Shown here: in pieces, positions 25,281 to 33,767 of the stretch
Layout: each line of letters begins with the position of its first letter
Position numbering within the stretch: the stretch's first letter is position 1
Source of the DNA: Geodermatophilus siccatus
GTDB lineage: Bacteria; Actinomycetota; Actinomycetes; Mycobacteriales; Geodermatophilaceae
Assembly: GCF_900103785.1 (NCBI RefSeq)
Contig: NZ_FNHE01000011.1
Location: 147,974 to 211,973, forward strand
Reading direction: 5' to 3'
DNA: 64,000 bases
Notes under the pieces: model-generated
What the model was told of the DNA's origin: nothing
Database searches by the model: none
Seen by the model: the letters and a program-made list of their open reading frames with translations, nothing else
Translations under genes and position numbers: made by a program

Positions 25281-26197
25281 CGGGGGTCTCCTGAGGGGGT
25301 CGAGCGGGCGAGGTCGGTGGTGAGCTCGACGAGGCGGTCCACGACGCCGGGCGCCAGGTGGTGGCCCATGCCGGCGATCTCGACGTGCCGCGCCCCTGCG
25401 ATGGCGTCGGCGGTGGCCCGCCCGCCGGTCGGGTGCACCATCAGGTCGCGGTCGCCGTGCACGACCAGGGTGGGCGCGGTGATGCGGGCCAGCTCCGCCG
25501 TCCGGTCGCCGGAGGCCTGGATGGCGCCGATCTGCCGGGCCACCGGCGCGCCGGCACCGGAGTCGCCGCCGCGGTGCCACACCGCGGTCGCCCAGGCCCG
25601 CTCGACCTCCTCGTCGGGCGGGAAGGCCGTCGAGCCGAGGTGCGCCAGCATCGCCAGGTGCCGCTCGACGGACGCCTCGACCGTGCGCGCCGGGCTCCTG
25701 GCCAGCCGCAGCAGCGTCGAGCGGGCCGGCTGACCCACCCGCCGGTGCCCGGTGGTCGAGAAGATCGACGTCAGGCTGAGCACCCGCGCCGGGTGCCTCG
25801 CCGCGACGGTCTGGGCGATCATGCCGCCCATCGACATCCCGACCAGGTGCACCTGCTCGATGCCCAGGGCGTCGAGCAGGCCCACGGCGTCGGCGGCCAC
25901 GTCGGCCAGGTCGTAGGCGTCCGGCCGCGGCCGGGCCAGCAGCTGGCGCAACCGGCCGGGCGGCGGGACGCCGATCCGCGAGGACCGGCCGGCGTCGCGG
26001 TTGTCGAGGCGGACGACGCGGAAGCCCCGCTCGACGAAGCCGTCGACCATCCGCTGCGGCCACGAGGTGAGGTCCAGGCCCAGGCCGGCGATGAGCAGCA
26101 GCGGCGTCCCGTCGTCCGGCCCGTCGATCCGGTGGCAGATCCGCGGGCCGGCCGGGAGGTCGACGAAGCGATCCGTGTCCTGCGCCGTCGCTGTCAT
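25277..26197 (-). CDS. Alpha/beta hydrolase (esterase/lactonase type)
   Basis: 306 residues. The nucleophile elbow is GMSMGG ([20 protein letters not shown]), the acid is in [15 protein letters not shown] and the histidine in [10 protein letters not shown]. The first strand with oxyanion region is [15 protein letters not shown]. This arrangement fits hydrolases that open esters or lactones made by Baeyer-Villiger monooxygenases. ATG at 26197 overlaps the monooxygenase stop (ATGA) and its own stop overlaps the SDR start, so all three are translationally coupled. Confidence 0.9.
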   Translation of the reverse strand: MTATAQDTDRFVDLPAGPRICHRIDGPDDGTPLLLIAGLGLDLTSWPQRMVDGFVERGFRVVRLDNRDAGRSSRIGVPPPGRLRQLLARPRPDAYDLADVAADAVGLLDALGIEQVHLVGMSMGGMIAQTVAARHPARVLSLTSIFSTTGHRRVGQPARSTLLRLARSPARTVEASVERHLAMLAHLGSTAFPPDEEVERAWATAVWHRGGDSGAGAPVARQIGAIQASGDRTAELARITAPTLVVHGDRDLMVHPTGGRATADAIAGARHVEIAGMGHHLAPGVVDRLVELTTDLARSTPSGDPR

Positions 26198-27690
26198 GCG
26201 GTCACCACCGCGCGGTCGGCGGAGCGGGACAGGTGCAGCTCGGGGTCGGTGACGCTGTCGGCGCGCAGCAGCTTGACGTCGGCCGAGTAGCTCATCGAGG
26301 TCAGCCACGGCATCCGGTCGCCCTGGCGGGGCAGCTGGTCGACCGCACGCTGGATGTAGCCCGCGGCGAAGTCGAGGAACGGCCGGGTCGGCATGTCCGG
26401 GTCGCTGGGCTCGGGCCGGGCCACGTCGTACCCGTGGGCGTCCATGTACGACAGCAGCCGGCAGAAGTGCTCGCAGAGCAGGCCGATCTTCAGCGTCCAG
26501 GAGGAGTTCGTGTAGCCGATCGCCAGCACGAAGTTGGGGACGCCGGAGAGCATCATCCCCTTGTAGGCGACCGTGTCGGGCAGGTGCACCGGCTCGCCGT
26601 CGACGGTCAGCGAGATGCCGCCGATGGCCTGCACGTTGAGCCCGGTCGCGGTGACGATCACGTCGGCCTCGAGCTCCCGGCCGGAGGCCAGCCGCACGCC
26701 GTCCTCGGTGAAGGTCTCGATCCGGTCGGTGACGACGTCGGCCGTCCCGTTGCGGATGGCGCGGAACAGGTCCCCGTCCGGCACGGCGCACAGCCGCTGG
26801 TCCCACGGGTCGTACGGCGGGTTGAAGTGCACGTCGACCGGATAGCCCTCGGGCAGCTGCTTGGTGTTCACCCAGCGGATCAGCCGGCGGGCCGCCCTGG
26901 GGTACTTCTGGCAGAACCTCCAGATGCCGATGCCGCGGGCGATGTTCTTGCGCCGGGTCAGCGCGAAGGCGCGCTCCTCACCCAGCAGGGCGCGCAGCCG
27001 GTCGGCGAGGGCGTCGTTGCGCGGGACGGGCATGACGTAGGACGGCGTGCGCTGCAGCATCGTCACGTGCCCGGCGGTCCCGGCCATCGCCGGCACCAGG
27101 GTGACCGCGGTGGCGCCGCTGCCGATCACCAGCACCCGCTTGCCGGCGTAGTCGAGGTCCTCGGGCCAGGCTTGAGGGTGGACGACCGGGCCGCGGAAGC
27201 GCTCCCGGCCGGGGAAGACGGGCGTGAAGCCCTCGTCGTAGCGGTAGTAGCCGCCGGCGCAGAACAGCCAGCCCGCCGAGAGCTGCAGCCGCTCGCCGGT
27301 GTCGGTGCGCTCGACGTCGACGGTCCAGCGGGCGTCGGCGGTCGACCACGAGGCCGCCAGCACCCGGTGGGAGTACCGGATGTGGGCGTCCAAGCCGTTC
27401 TCGGTGATCGTCTCGCGCAGGTAGGCGAGGATCCGCGACGCGTCCGCGATCGACTGCTCGTCCCGCCATGGCTTGAACTCGTAGCCGAAGGTGTGCAGGT
27501 CGGAGTCCGAGCGGATGCCGGGGTAGCGGAACAGGTCCCAGGTGCCGCCGGAGGCCGCGCGGGCCTCGAGGACGGCGAAGCTCTTCGCCGGCAGCTCGGT
27601 CTTCAGGTACCGGCCGGCCCCGATGCCGGAGATCCCGGCCCCGACGACGAGGACGTCGAGGTGCTCGACCGGCGTCTGCGTGGTGGTCAC
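26194..27690 (-). CDS. Flavin-containing Baeyer-Villiger-type monooxygenase
   Basis: 498 residues. The FAD-binding motif [16 protein letters not shown] lies near residue 15-30, and the NADPH motif [16 protein letters not shown] in the middle. Between them is the Baeyer-Villiger fingerprint FxGxxxHxxxWP ([17 protein letters not shown]). It should convert a ketone to an ester or lactone with O2 and NADPH. GTG 27690 follows GGAGAGTCGGACGG. First gene of the operon monooxygenase-hydrolase-SDR, divergent from a PucR-type regulator. The shared promoter holds three palindromes of GTG/CAC sequence. Confidence 0.92.
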   Translation of the reverse strand: MTTTQTPVEHLDVLVVGAGISGIGAGRYLKTELPAKSFAVLEARAASGGTWDLFRYPGIRSDSDLHTFGYEFKPWRDEQSIADASRILAYLRETITENGLDAHIRYSHRVLAASWSTADARWTVDVERTDTGERLQLSAGWLFCAGGYYRYDEGFTPVFPGRERFRGPVVHPQAWPEDLDYAGKRVLVIGSGATAVTLVPAMAGTAGHVTMLQRTPSYVMPVPRNDALADRLRALLGEERAFALTRRKNIARGIGIWRFCQKYPRAARRLIRWVNTKQLPEGYPVDVHFNPPYDPWDQRLCAVPDGDLFRAIRNGTADVVTDRIETFTEDGVRLASGRELEADVIVTATGLNVQAIGGISLTVDGEPVHLPDTVAYKGMMLSGVPNFVLAIGYTNSSWTLKIGLLCEHFCRLLSYMDAHGYDVARPEPSDPDMPTRPFLDFAAGYIQRAVDQLPRQGDRMPWLTSMSYSADVKLLRADSVTDPELHLSRSADRAVVTA

Positions 27691-27704
27691 CCGTCCGACT
27701 CTCC

Positions 27705-27760
27705 GTGGTGGGCACCACTTGCGCCACTGCATCGTGCACCACGATGCTCACCACGTGGTG
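27705..27760. promoter_or_regulatory. Palindrome array in the monooxygenase/PucR divergent promoter
   Basis: Three palindromes lie within 56 bp: GTGGTG-GG-CACCAC (27705-27718), GCATCGTG-CAC-CACGATGC (27729-27747) and the continuous CACCACGTGGTG (27749-27760). All are built from CACCAC/GTGGTG halves. They sit between the monooxygenase start (27690) and the regulator's likely start, so they are probable binding sites of the PucR-like regulator. Confidence 0.55.
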
Positions 27761-28999
27761 CAGTCTGCTGCAGGCGGGCGGTGGCCCGAGGTCTCCCCTC
27801 GGGTGCGGGAGCTCTTCCGGAGGGGTGCCGAGGTGGCCCTCGACCCCCACGACGCGTGGGTCGAGGAGCTGCACACGGCCTCCCTGGGCGGGCCGCGGAT
27901 GCGGCCGGTCGCCGAGGACCCGGTCCTCGCCGCGGCGACCCGGCGGGTCAGCCTGGCCAACCTGCTGCACTGGGCGGCGGCCAACGTGCAGCACCCGGGA
28001 CGACGGGTGCCGCCCAACACCGGGCCGGAGTCGCTGGAGGCGGCGCGTGACCTGGTGCGCCGGGGCCTGGACGAGTCGGCCCTGGACGCCTACCGCGCCG
28101 CCCAGGGCGTGGCCTGGCGGCGGTGGATGGAGATCTGCTTCGAGCTGACCTCCGACCCCGCCGAGCTGCGCGAGCTGCTCGACGTCTCCGCCCTGTCCAT
28201 CGCCACCTTCATCGAGGACACCGTCGCGGCCACCTCCGAGCGGATGCGGGCCGAGCGCGACGAGCTCACCCGCGGCGCGCACGCCGAGCGGCGGGCCGCG
28301 GTCAGCCTGCTGCTGGAGGGAGCCCCCATCAGCCGGGCCCGCGCCGAGGCCCAGCTCGGCTACGGCCTGGCCGGCCCGCACACCGCCGTCGTCGTGTGGA
28401 GCCGATCGGGGACGGCCTCCGACCAGCTCGAGGCCGCGGCCGAGGCCGTCGTCCGGGCCGGCGGGGCCGCGCACCGGCTGACCGTCGTCGCCAGCGCCGC
28501 CGCGCTGTGGGTCTGGCTGCCGGTGGCGACCGCGCCGAACGCGGGGCAGCTCGCCGACGAGCTGGCCGCGCACCCCGACGTCCGGGTGGCCGTGGGCCGC
28601 CCGGGCCGGGACGTCGACGGCTTCCGCCGCAGCCACCTCGACGCCGCCACCACCCAGCGCATGGTCGCCCGGCTGACCAGCCCCCAGCAGGTGGCCCGCT
28701 ACGAGGACGTGCAGCTGGTCGCGCTGCTCACCGCCGAGCCGACGCAGACCGACGAGTTCCTCGCCGACACCCTGGGCGGCCTGCTGCACGCCGACGCCGA
28801 CACCCAGCAGGCGGTGCGGACCTACGTCCGCGAGCTCGGCAACACGTCGCGCACCGCCGAGCGGCTCTACACCCACCGCAACACGGTGCTGCGCCGGCTG
28901 GCCCGCGCCGACCAGCTGCTGCCGCGCCCGCTCGCCGAGAACGTCGTCAGCGTCGCCGCGGCGCTGGAGGTGCTGCGCTGGCGGGGGACCGCCCACTGA
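27758..28999 (+). CDS. PucR/CdaR-type helix-turn-helix regulator
   Basis: About 413 residues. The N-terminal half is an RsbRD-like helical sensor part (VRELFRRGAEVALDPHDAWV). The C-terminal ~60 residues are the PucR helix-turn-helix (VRELGNTSRTAERLYTHRNT, then VLRRLARADQLL). The middle is a GGDEF-like fold remnant with VAVGRPGRDVDGFRRSHLDA. The family usually activates divergent catabolic operons. The start is uncertain: GTG 27755/27758 lies inside the palindrome array, GTG 27803 is the next choice, and no clear Shine-Dalgarno precedes any of them. A leaderless mRNA is possible. Confidence 0.85.
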   Translation: MQSAAGGRWPEVSPRVRELFRRGAEVALDPHDAWVEELHTASLGGPRMRPVAEDPVLAAATRRVSLANLLHWAAANVQHPGRRVPPNTGPESLEAARDLVRRGLDESALDAYRAAQGVAWRRWMEICFELTSDPAELRELLDVSALSIATFIEDTVAATSERMRAERDELTRGAHAERRAAVSLLLEGAPISRARAEAQLGYGLAGPHTAVVVWSRSGTASDQLEAAAEAVVRAGGAAHRLTVVASAAALWVWLPVATAPNAGQLADELAAHPDVRVAVGRPGRDVDGFRRSHLDAATTQRMVARLTSPQQVARYEDVQLVALLTAEPTQTDEFLADTLGGLLHADADTQQAVRTYVRELGNTSRTAERLYTHRNTVLRRLARADQLLPRPLAENVVSVAAALEVLRWRGTAH

Positions 29000-29002
29000 G
29001 CC

Positions 29003-29968
29003 TCAGCGGACGCGCAGCAGCACCTTGCCGGTGGCCCGGCGCTCGTCGAGCTCGGTGACCGCCGCGGCGGCGTCGGCGAGGTCGTGCACCGAGCCGAGGA
29101 CCGGGGCGAGGGCGCCGCGCTCGAGCAGCGGCTGCAGGTCGCGCCACTGCTCCTGGACGTAGCCGGGGTCGCCCGTCCAGAACGCGCCCCAGCCGACGCC
29201 GACGACCGAGACGTTGTTCAGCAGCAACCGGTTGACCTTGACCGTGGGGATCTCCCCGCCGGTGAAGCCGAGGACCAGCAGCCGGCCCTCCCGCGCCAGG
29301 CTGCGCAGCGAGTCGGTGAAGCGGTCCCCGCCCACCGGGTCGGCCACGACGTCCACGCCGCGGCCGCCGGTGAGCTCCTTGACCCGGTCGCGGAACCCGT
29401 CGGCGAGCACGACCTCGTCGGCGCCGGCGGCCCGCGCGGTCTCGCCCTTGCCCTCGCTGGACACCACCGCGAGCACGCGCGCGCCGTAGGCCTTGGCCAG
29501 CTGGATGCCCGCCGTCCCCAGGCCGCCGGCGGCGCCGTGCACCAGCACCGTCTCGCCCTCGCGCAGCTGACCGCGCCGGCGCAGCGCGAAGTGCATGGTC
29601 AGGTAGTTCATGGGCAGCGCCGCGCCCTGCTCGAAGCCCACGCGGTCGGGCAGGGGGAAGACCAGGCCCGGGTCGGCCGCGGCCACCTCGGCGAACCCGC
29701 CGAAACCGGGGAAGGCCGCCACCCGCTGCCCGGGCCGGAAGCCGCTGCCCTCCGGCGCGCTGCGCACCGTGCCGGCGACCTCGCTGCCGGGGACGAACGG
29801 CAGCTCCGGCTTGACCTGGTACTGGCCGCGGCTGAGCAGCACCTCGGGGAAGGTCACCCCGGCGACGTGCACGTCGATCAGCACACCCGCGTCCGCGTCG
29901 GGCTCGGGGACGTCGACGACCGAGATGGCCGAGGGGCCGTCGAGGGTGGCGATCTGGGCGGCGCGCAC
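29003..29968 (-). CDS. NADPH:quinone oxidoreductase-like protein
   Basis: 321 residues of the zinc-free medium-chain reductase (QOR) group. The N-terminal GroES-like part includes LPFVPGSEVAGTVRSAPEGS; the cofactor domain has VLVHGAAGGLGTAGIQLAKA. The zinc ligands of alcohol dehydrogenases are absent. Such enzymes reduce quinones, enones or 2-enoyl thioesters with NADPH. GTG 29968 follows CCAGGAGGACCC. It ends 3 bp after the stop of the convergent regulator gene. A related protein is encoded at 61483-62451; both share the motif GFxGGEIPxxxxNxxLLxN. Confidence 0.88.
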   Translation of the reverse strand: MRAAQIATLDGPSAISVVDVPEPDADAGVLIDVHVAGVTFPEVLLSRGQYQVKPELPFVPGSEVAGTVRSAPEGSGFRPGQRVAAFPGFGGFAEVAAADPGLVFPLPDRVGFEQGAALPMNYLTMHFALRRRGQLREGETVLVHGAAGGLGTAGIQLAKAYGARVLAVVSSEGKGETARAAGADEVVLADGFRDRVKELTGGRGVDVVADPVGGDRFTDSLRSLAREGRLLVLGFTGGEIPTVKVNRLLLNNVSVVGVGWGAFWTGDPGYVQEQWRDLQPLLERGALAPVLGSVHDLADAAAAVTELDERRATGKVLLRVR

Positions 29969-30049
29969 GGGTCCTCCTGGACAGTGGGGGTGCTCAGGCG
30001 GCGAGCTTGTCAGAGCGCGGAACCGGGGTCGCACCGCGGGGTGGCGGCC

Positions 30050-30226
30050 TCAGTCGGTCTCCGGCTGCTCCGTCGACTCCGGTCCGACGGCGGGGGCGGC
30101 GCCGCCGAGCTCCGTGCTCCGTGTCGACTCCGCGTCCTCGAGCCTCGGGACGCGCGGGTCGTCGGGCAGCGGGGGAGCGCTCTCCTGCGGGCCGTCGTCG
30201 CGCGGCGGGGTGCTCTCGGTGTCCAT
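30050..30226 (-). CDS. Small acidic protein, unknown
   Basis: A 58-residue frame, MDTESTPPRDDGPQESAPPL and onwards, very rich in Asp, Glu, Pro and Ser, with no hydrophobic segment; it is probably disordered. A second protein of similar size and style is at 33392-33544. The ribosome site is weak (GGGGG before ATG) and codon bias alone cannot prove it in such GC-rich DNA. No function assigned. Confidence 0.45.
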   Translation of the reverse strand: MDTESTPPRDDGPQESAPPLPDDPRVPRLEDAESTRSTELGGAAPAVGPESTEQPETD

Positions 30227-30257
30227 GACCCCCGGGGTACCCCGCCGGGCGGCGGAC

Positions 30258-30785
30258 TCATCCCCTGGCGAGCCGGCGCAGCCGGCGGACCGGCTCCCGG
30301 ACGGCACACAGCGTCAGCCGCACCGGCAGGGTCGCGACGGCCTGACCGACCCGGACGCCGAGGCGCCACAGGTCGGCGTAGTCCGGCGGCCGGGGCGCGG
30401 TCGGCGGAGGGTCGGGCGGGGGCGGCGTCGCGGGCACGATGAGGTCCACCGTCGTCCGGCGGCGCGTGCTGCGCAGCGACTCGAACGACGGGATCGCCGG
30501 CGCGGCGGGCGACTCCTCGTCGTCCGGGTGGGTGTTCGGCGGAGCGAGCCGTTCCTCGCGCTGGCCCCCGGGCGTGCGGCCGGGCGGCTCCGGGACGACG
30601 CGGCGGATCGCCGCGATGCTGCCCGGGCCCAGCCCGTTGACCGCCCGGAGGTCGGCCCGGGTGAGGCCGGCGAGCTGCGCGGTCGTGGTGATCCCGGCCC
30701 GGGCCAGTGCGGTGACCGCCCGCGCGGGCAGGCCGAGGTCGCTGACTGTCTCCCCGGGCGCGGTCCCCGGCGACGTGGTCGGCAT
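30258..30785 (-). CDS. Helix-hairpin-helix protein, unknown
   Basis: 175 residues. Residues ~15-65 (SDLGLPARAVTALARAGITT, then AQLAGLTRADLRAVNGLGPG) form two helix-hairpin-helix motifs much like the RNA polymerase alpha C-terminal domain or a ComEA-type DNA-binding unit. The remainder is Pro-rich, followed by a basic tail with VRRLRRLARG. A nucleic-acid-binding role is plausible. ATG 30785 is used. It is divergent from the lipase gene (30873) by 87 bp. Confidence 0.65.
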   Translation of the reverse strand: MPTTSPGTAPGETVSDLGLPARAVTALARAGITTTAQLAGLTRADLRAVNGLGPGSIAAIRRVVPEPPGRTPGGQREERLAPPNTHPDDEESPAAPAIPSFESLRSTRRRTTVDLIVPATPPPPDPPPTAPRPPDYADLWRLGVRVGQAVATLPVRLTLCAVREPVRRLRRLARG

Positions 30786-30872
30786 GGTGTCCAACCTAGG
30801 ACCGGCCGCCCGGCCGCACCGGTCCAGGGCTCCTGCAGGATGCGCACAGTCCGTACCCACAGGAGGCTCCCG

Positions 30873-31733
30873 ATGGCCGCTGCCCGTCCCGGCGGGACCC
30901 CGCCCCCGATCCACACCGAGGGCACGCTGGCCTCGGGGCTGTACCGGCAGGCCTGGACCGTCGAGGACCCGGTCGGCGCCGTCGTCCTGGTGCACGGCGC
31001 GCACGAGCACGGCGGCCGGTACCGGCACGTTGCCGAGCGGCTGGCCGCCGCGGGGTACGCCACCCACGCCGTCGACCACCCCGGCCACGGCCGGTCCCCG
31101 GGCCGCCGCGGCAACATCGGCAGCATGGCCGCCGCCGTCGAGGGCGTGGCCGAGCTGGTGCGGTCCGCCGGCGAGCAGCACCCCGCCGTCCCGCTGTTCG
31201 TCTACGGGCACAGCCTGGGTGGGCTGATCGCGCTGCAGTACCTGACCGGGACGCCGGACGCCCGGGTCACCGGCGCGGTGGTGTCGGCGGCGGCGCTGGA
31301 CACCAGCACCGCGAACGCCGTCCAGCGGGCCGTGGCGCCGCTGCTGTCGCGGGTCCTGCCCGACCTCGGCGTCCTGCAGCTCGACGTGGAGGCGGTCAGC
31401 CGGGACCCCGAGGTGGTCCGCGCCTACCGGGCCGACCCGCTCAACCACAACGGCCGGATGGTCGCCCGCACCGGCGCCGAGCTGATGACCGCTGCGCTGG
31501 CCATGCCCCGGCGGCTGCCCTCGCTGACCATGCCGCTGCTGGTGCTGCACGGCACCGCCGACCGGCTGGTGCCGCCGGCCGCCAGCGAGGTCGTCCGGGC
31601 GCACGCCGGCTCGCCCGACCTCACGCTCCGGACCTACGAGGGCCTGTTCCACGAACCGCACAACGAGCCCGAGAGGGACGAGGTCCTGGCCGACGTCGTC
31701 GCCTGGCTCGACGCCCACCGCCCCTCCTCCTGA
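30873..31733 (+). CDS. Alpha/beta hydrolase, monoacylglycerol-lipase type
   Basis: 286 residues. The oxyanion motif is LVHGAHEHGGRYRHVAERLA (HGxxEH as in bacterial and mycobacterial monoacylglycerol lipase Rv0183). The nucleophile elbow is VYGHSLGGLIALQYL, the acid VLHGTADRLVPP, and the histidine lies in EGLFHEPHNE. It probably releases fatty acids from monoacylglycerols in the cytosol or at the membrane. ATG 30873 follows AGGAGGCTCCCG. Confidence 0.9.
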   Translation: MAAARPGGTPPPIHTEGTLASGLYRQAWTVEDPVGAVVLVHGAHEHGGRYRHVAERLAAAGYATHAVDHPGHGRSPGRRGNIGSMAAAVEGVAELVRSAGEQHPAVPLFVYGHSLGGLIALQYLTGTPDARVTGAVVSAAALDTSTANAVQRAVAPLLSRVLPDLGVLQLDVEAVSRDPEVVRAYRADPLNHNGRMVARTGAELMTAALAMPRRLPSLTMPLLVLHGTADRLVPPAASEVVRAHAGSPDLTLRTYEGLFHEPHNEPERDEVLADVVAWLDAHRPSS

Positions 31734-31840
31734 CCGCTTGCCGCCGGGCGGGAGGCCGTGCGGCGGGAGCGGGAGTGACCACGGCTACACCGGCGCGACA
31801 CGCCGCGTCGACCTGCGGCGCGCCGGTTCCGGGGCTGATC

Positions 31841-31857
31841 TGTGACGGCCGTCACGA
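31841..31857 (+). promoter_or_regulatory. CRP/FNR-type operator before the Rpf gene
   Basis: TGTGACGGCCGTCACGA contains a perfect 14-bp palindrome (31842-31855) with the TGTGA-N6-TCAC pattern of cAMP-receptor-protein sites. A possible -10 box TAGCTT lies at 31880-31885, so the site would be centred near -43, a class II activator position. In Mycobacterium tuberculosis rpfA is known to be controlled by the CRP homologue. Confidence 0.5.
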
Positions 31858-31904
31858 CGACAATGCACATGACTGCACGTAGCTTTTCGTGTGCGCTCAG
31901 CAAA

Positions 31905-32101
31905 CGAGAGAGCGCGGCGCCGGTCCGCCAAACCCTGCCCACCGGTCGCCCTCCAGATCCCAGGGCAGGGGTGGGGGACCCACGACCACGGCGCGCCACG
32001 ACTCGAGCCGCACGACTCGAGCGGAGGACCGCCTCGGGGTGAAGCCGCGGACCGCGGCCGGGCACCGATCGCCCGAACCCGACAGCTCACCTCGCCGGCG
32101 G
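31905..32101 (+). ncRNA. c-di-AMP riboswitch (ydaO/yuaA type)
   Basis: The leader before the Rpf gene has the conserved ydaO elements in order: GGGGGACCCAC (31973-31983), CTCGGGGTGAAGCCG (32033-32047) and CGCCCGAACCCGACAGCTCA (32070-32089), then CCTCGCCGGCGG. This class binds cyclic di-AMP and usually switches off downstream genes. In actinobacteria it typically precedes rpf, NlpC/P60 and other wall-hydrolase genes. A hairpin enclosing the ribosome site follows directly at 32100-32116. Confidence 0.85.
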
Positions 32102-32116
32102 TGATCGGAGATCACC
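32100..32116 (+). promoter_or_regulatory. Hairpin presenting the ribosome-binding site
   Basis: GGTGATC-GGA-GATCACC is a perfect 7-bp hairpin ending on the base before ATG 32117. The only Shine-Dalgarno-like bases (CGGAGA) are its loop and loop edge. It could be the expression platform of the riboswitch, acting on translation. Confidence 0.5.
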
Positions 32117-33205
32117 ATGGCCAAGCACCGCGCACCCCGCTACGTCCGCACCAAGAAGGCCCTCGCCAAGGCGCCCGTCGCCGCCGGCGCCACCGTCGTC
32201 GGGTTCAGCGTCCTGGGCTCCCCGGCCCAGGCCCTCGCCGCCACCACCCACGACTGGACCGGCGTCGCCGAGTGCGAGTCCGGCGGCGACTGGAGCATCA
32301 ACACCGGGAACGGCTACTACGGCGGGCTCCAGTTCAGCCAGTCGACCTGGGCCGCACACGGCGGCACGGCGCTCGCACCCCGCGCTGACCTGGCGACTCC
32401 CGCCCAGCAGGTCGAGATCGCCGAGAAGGTCCTCGCCGGCCAGGGCATCGGCGCCTGGCCGACCTGCGGCAGTCGCCTGACCGACGGCACCACGGCGGCC
32501 GCCGCCGAGACGCCGGGGGCCGCGCCGAGCGCCGCCCCGGCGACCAGCCCGGAGGACGCCGACACCCACGGCCGCCACGCCTCCGGGTCGGGCTACACCG
32601 TCGAGCGCGGCGACACGATCGCGACGATCGCCGCCGCCCACGGCCAGTCCTGGCGGGACCTGTACCAGCGCAACGTCGACGTCATCGGCGCCGACCCGGA
32701 CGTGATCCTCCCGGGACAGGTCCTGCACACCGCCGGCCCGGCGGCCGCTCCCACCGCCGGCCTGGCCGGGAACGCCGCGCCCGCGCCGATGATCGCCCCG
32801 CTCGCAGCTGCGGCTCCGGCGGCTGCTGCCGCCCCCGCGGCCACCGCGAGCATCACCAACAGCGCCGGCGAGGTGGCCTCGCAGGTGCAGGCCGCGGCGG
32901 ACCGGGTGGTCAGCGAGGTCCCCGGCGCCGGCTCGATCACCATCGGCGGCACCCGGGCCAGCGCGACCGACCCGAACGGCCACCCGTCCGGCCTCGCGCT
33001 GGACTACATGGTCACGTCCGACGCCGCCCTCGGTGACGCCATCGCCGAGTACCACATCGCCCACTGGGACGAGCTCGGCGTCGAGTACGTCATCTGGCAG
33101 CAGCGGATCCTGACCTCGCCCGACGGCGTGTGGAAGGCCATGGCCGACCGCGGCAGCGCGACGGCGAACCACATGGACCACGTGCACGTGAACTACGCCG
33201 GCTGA
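32117..33205 (+). CDS. Resuscitation-promoting-factor-like wall hydrolase with LysM and LAS-type peptidase-like domain
   Basis: 362 residues, secreted: signal peptide to about residue 41 (AQALAA). Residues ~44-120 are an Rpf transglycosylase domain (WTGVAECESGGDWSINTGNG) with catalytic Glu54 and the Cys pair. Residues ~158-205 are a LysM peptidoglycan-binding domain (YTVERGDTIATIAAAHGQSW). After an Ala/Pro linker, residues ~245-362 form a domain with GHPSGLALDYMV (His289 to Asp296) and MDHVHVNY (His355, His357). That matches the zinc-ligand spacing of LAS peptidases, so it may cut peptide stems. The domain recurs at 41110-41475. Regulated by a c-di-AMP riboswitch and probably CRP. Confidence 0.9.
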   Translation: MAKHRAPRYVRTKKALAKAPVAAGATVVGFSVLGSPAQALAATTHDWTGVAECESGGDWSINTGNGYYGGLQFSQSTWAAHGGTALAPRADLATPAQQVEIAEKVLAGQGIGAWPTCGSRLTDGTTAAAAETPGAAPSAAPATSPEDADTHGRHASGSGYTVERGDTIATIAAAHGQSWRDLYQRNVDVIGADPDVILPGQVLHTAGPAAAPTAGLAGNAAPAPMIAPLAAAAPAAAAAPAATASITNSAGEVASQVQAAADRVVSEVPGAGSITIGGTRASATDPNGHPSGLALDYMVTSDAALGDAIAEYHIAHWDELGVEYVIWQQRILTSPDGVWKAMADRGSATANHMDHVHVNYAG

Positions 33206-33222
33206 GTCCCCGGCCCGCACGT

Positions 33223-33261
33223 CGGCGGCCCCCCACCCGTTCCGCGGGTGGGGGGCCGCCG
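33223..33261 (+). terminator. Terminator after the Rpf-like gene
   Basis: CGGCGGCCCCCCACCC and GGGTGGGGGGCCGCCG form a perfect 16-bp stem with loop GTTCCGC, 17 bp after the stop at 33205. Confidence 0.85.
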
Positions 33262-33391
33262 CCGTGCGAGGATCCGTGGGCGACGCCGGCTGGCGCACCG
33301 CGGCCCCGTCCGGGGCACCGCCCCGAGCCGATCGGCCCCGCCGCGGGGCCCGGCCCGGGCGTGCGGAGGCCGGGGAGGACGGGGTCCTCCC

Positions 33392-33544
33392 TCAGAGCAG
33401 CTCGTCGAGGTCATCCGGGCCCGGACCGGTGCCGCCGGAGTCGCGCAGCGGCGAGGTGTCGGGCAGGTCGTCCTCCGGCGGCTCGGGCGCCACCGGACCC
33501 TCCGAGTACAGGGTGCTCGGGTCCCGCGGGTCCATCTCGCTCAT
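33392..33544 (-). CDS. Small acidic protein, unknown
   Basis: A 50-residue frame reading MSEMDPRDPSTLYSEGPVAP and ending DDLDELL. It is strongly acidic, Pro-rich and without hydrophobic segments, similar in style to the 58-residue frame at 30050. There is no clear ribosome site. The 223 bp between it and the next gene (33545-33767) shows nothing I can name. Confidence 0.45.
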   Translation of the reverse strand: MSEMDPRDPSTLYSEGPVAPEPPEDDLPDTSPLRDSGGTGPGPDDLDELL

Positions 33545-33767
33545 GCCGACCCAGGTGCCCCGGTGAGCCGCGGGGAACCGTCCGCGGACGGACCGACTCG
33601 CGCGTGGCGCTCGGTGTCCATGGCCAGACGTCCTAGACATCTGTTGCGGACCTGTTCCGTTCCCCGCATGCTGTCCCCGGCGGGGCCCCGGGGCAGGACC
33701 TGGGTGAGCTCCGCCGCCAGCTCCCCGCCGCCCACCGGGCCGCGGGTGCGGACCGGGCGGTAAGCGG

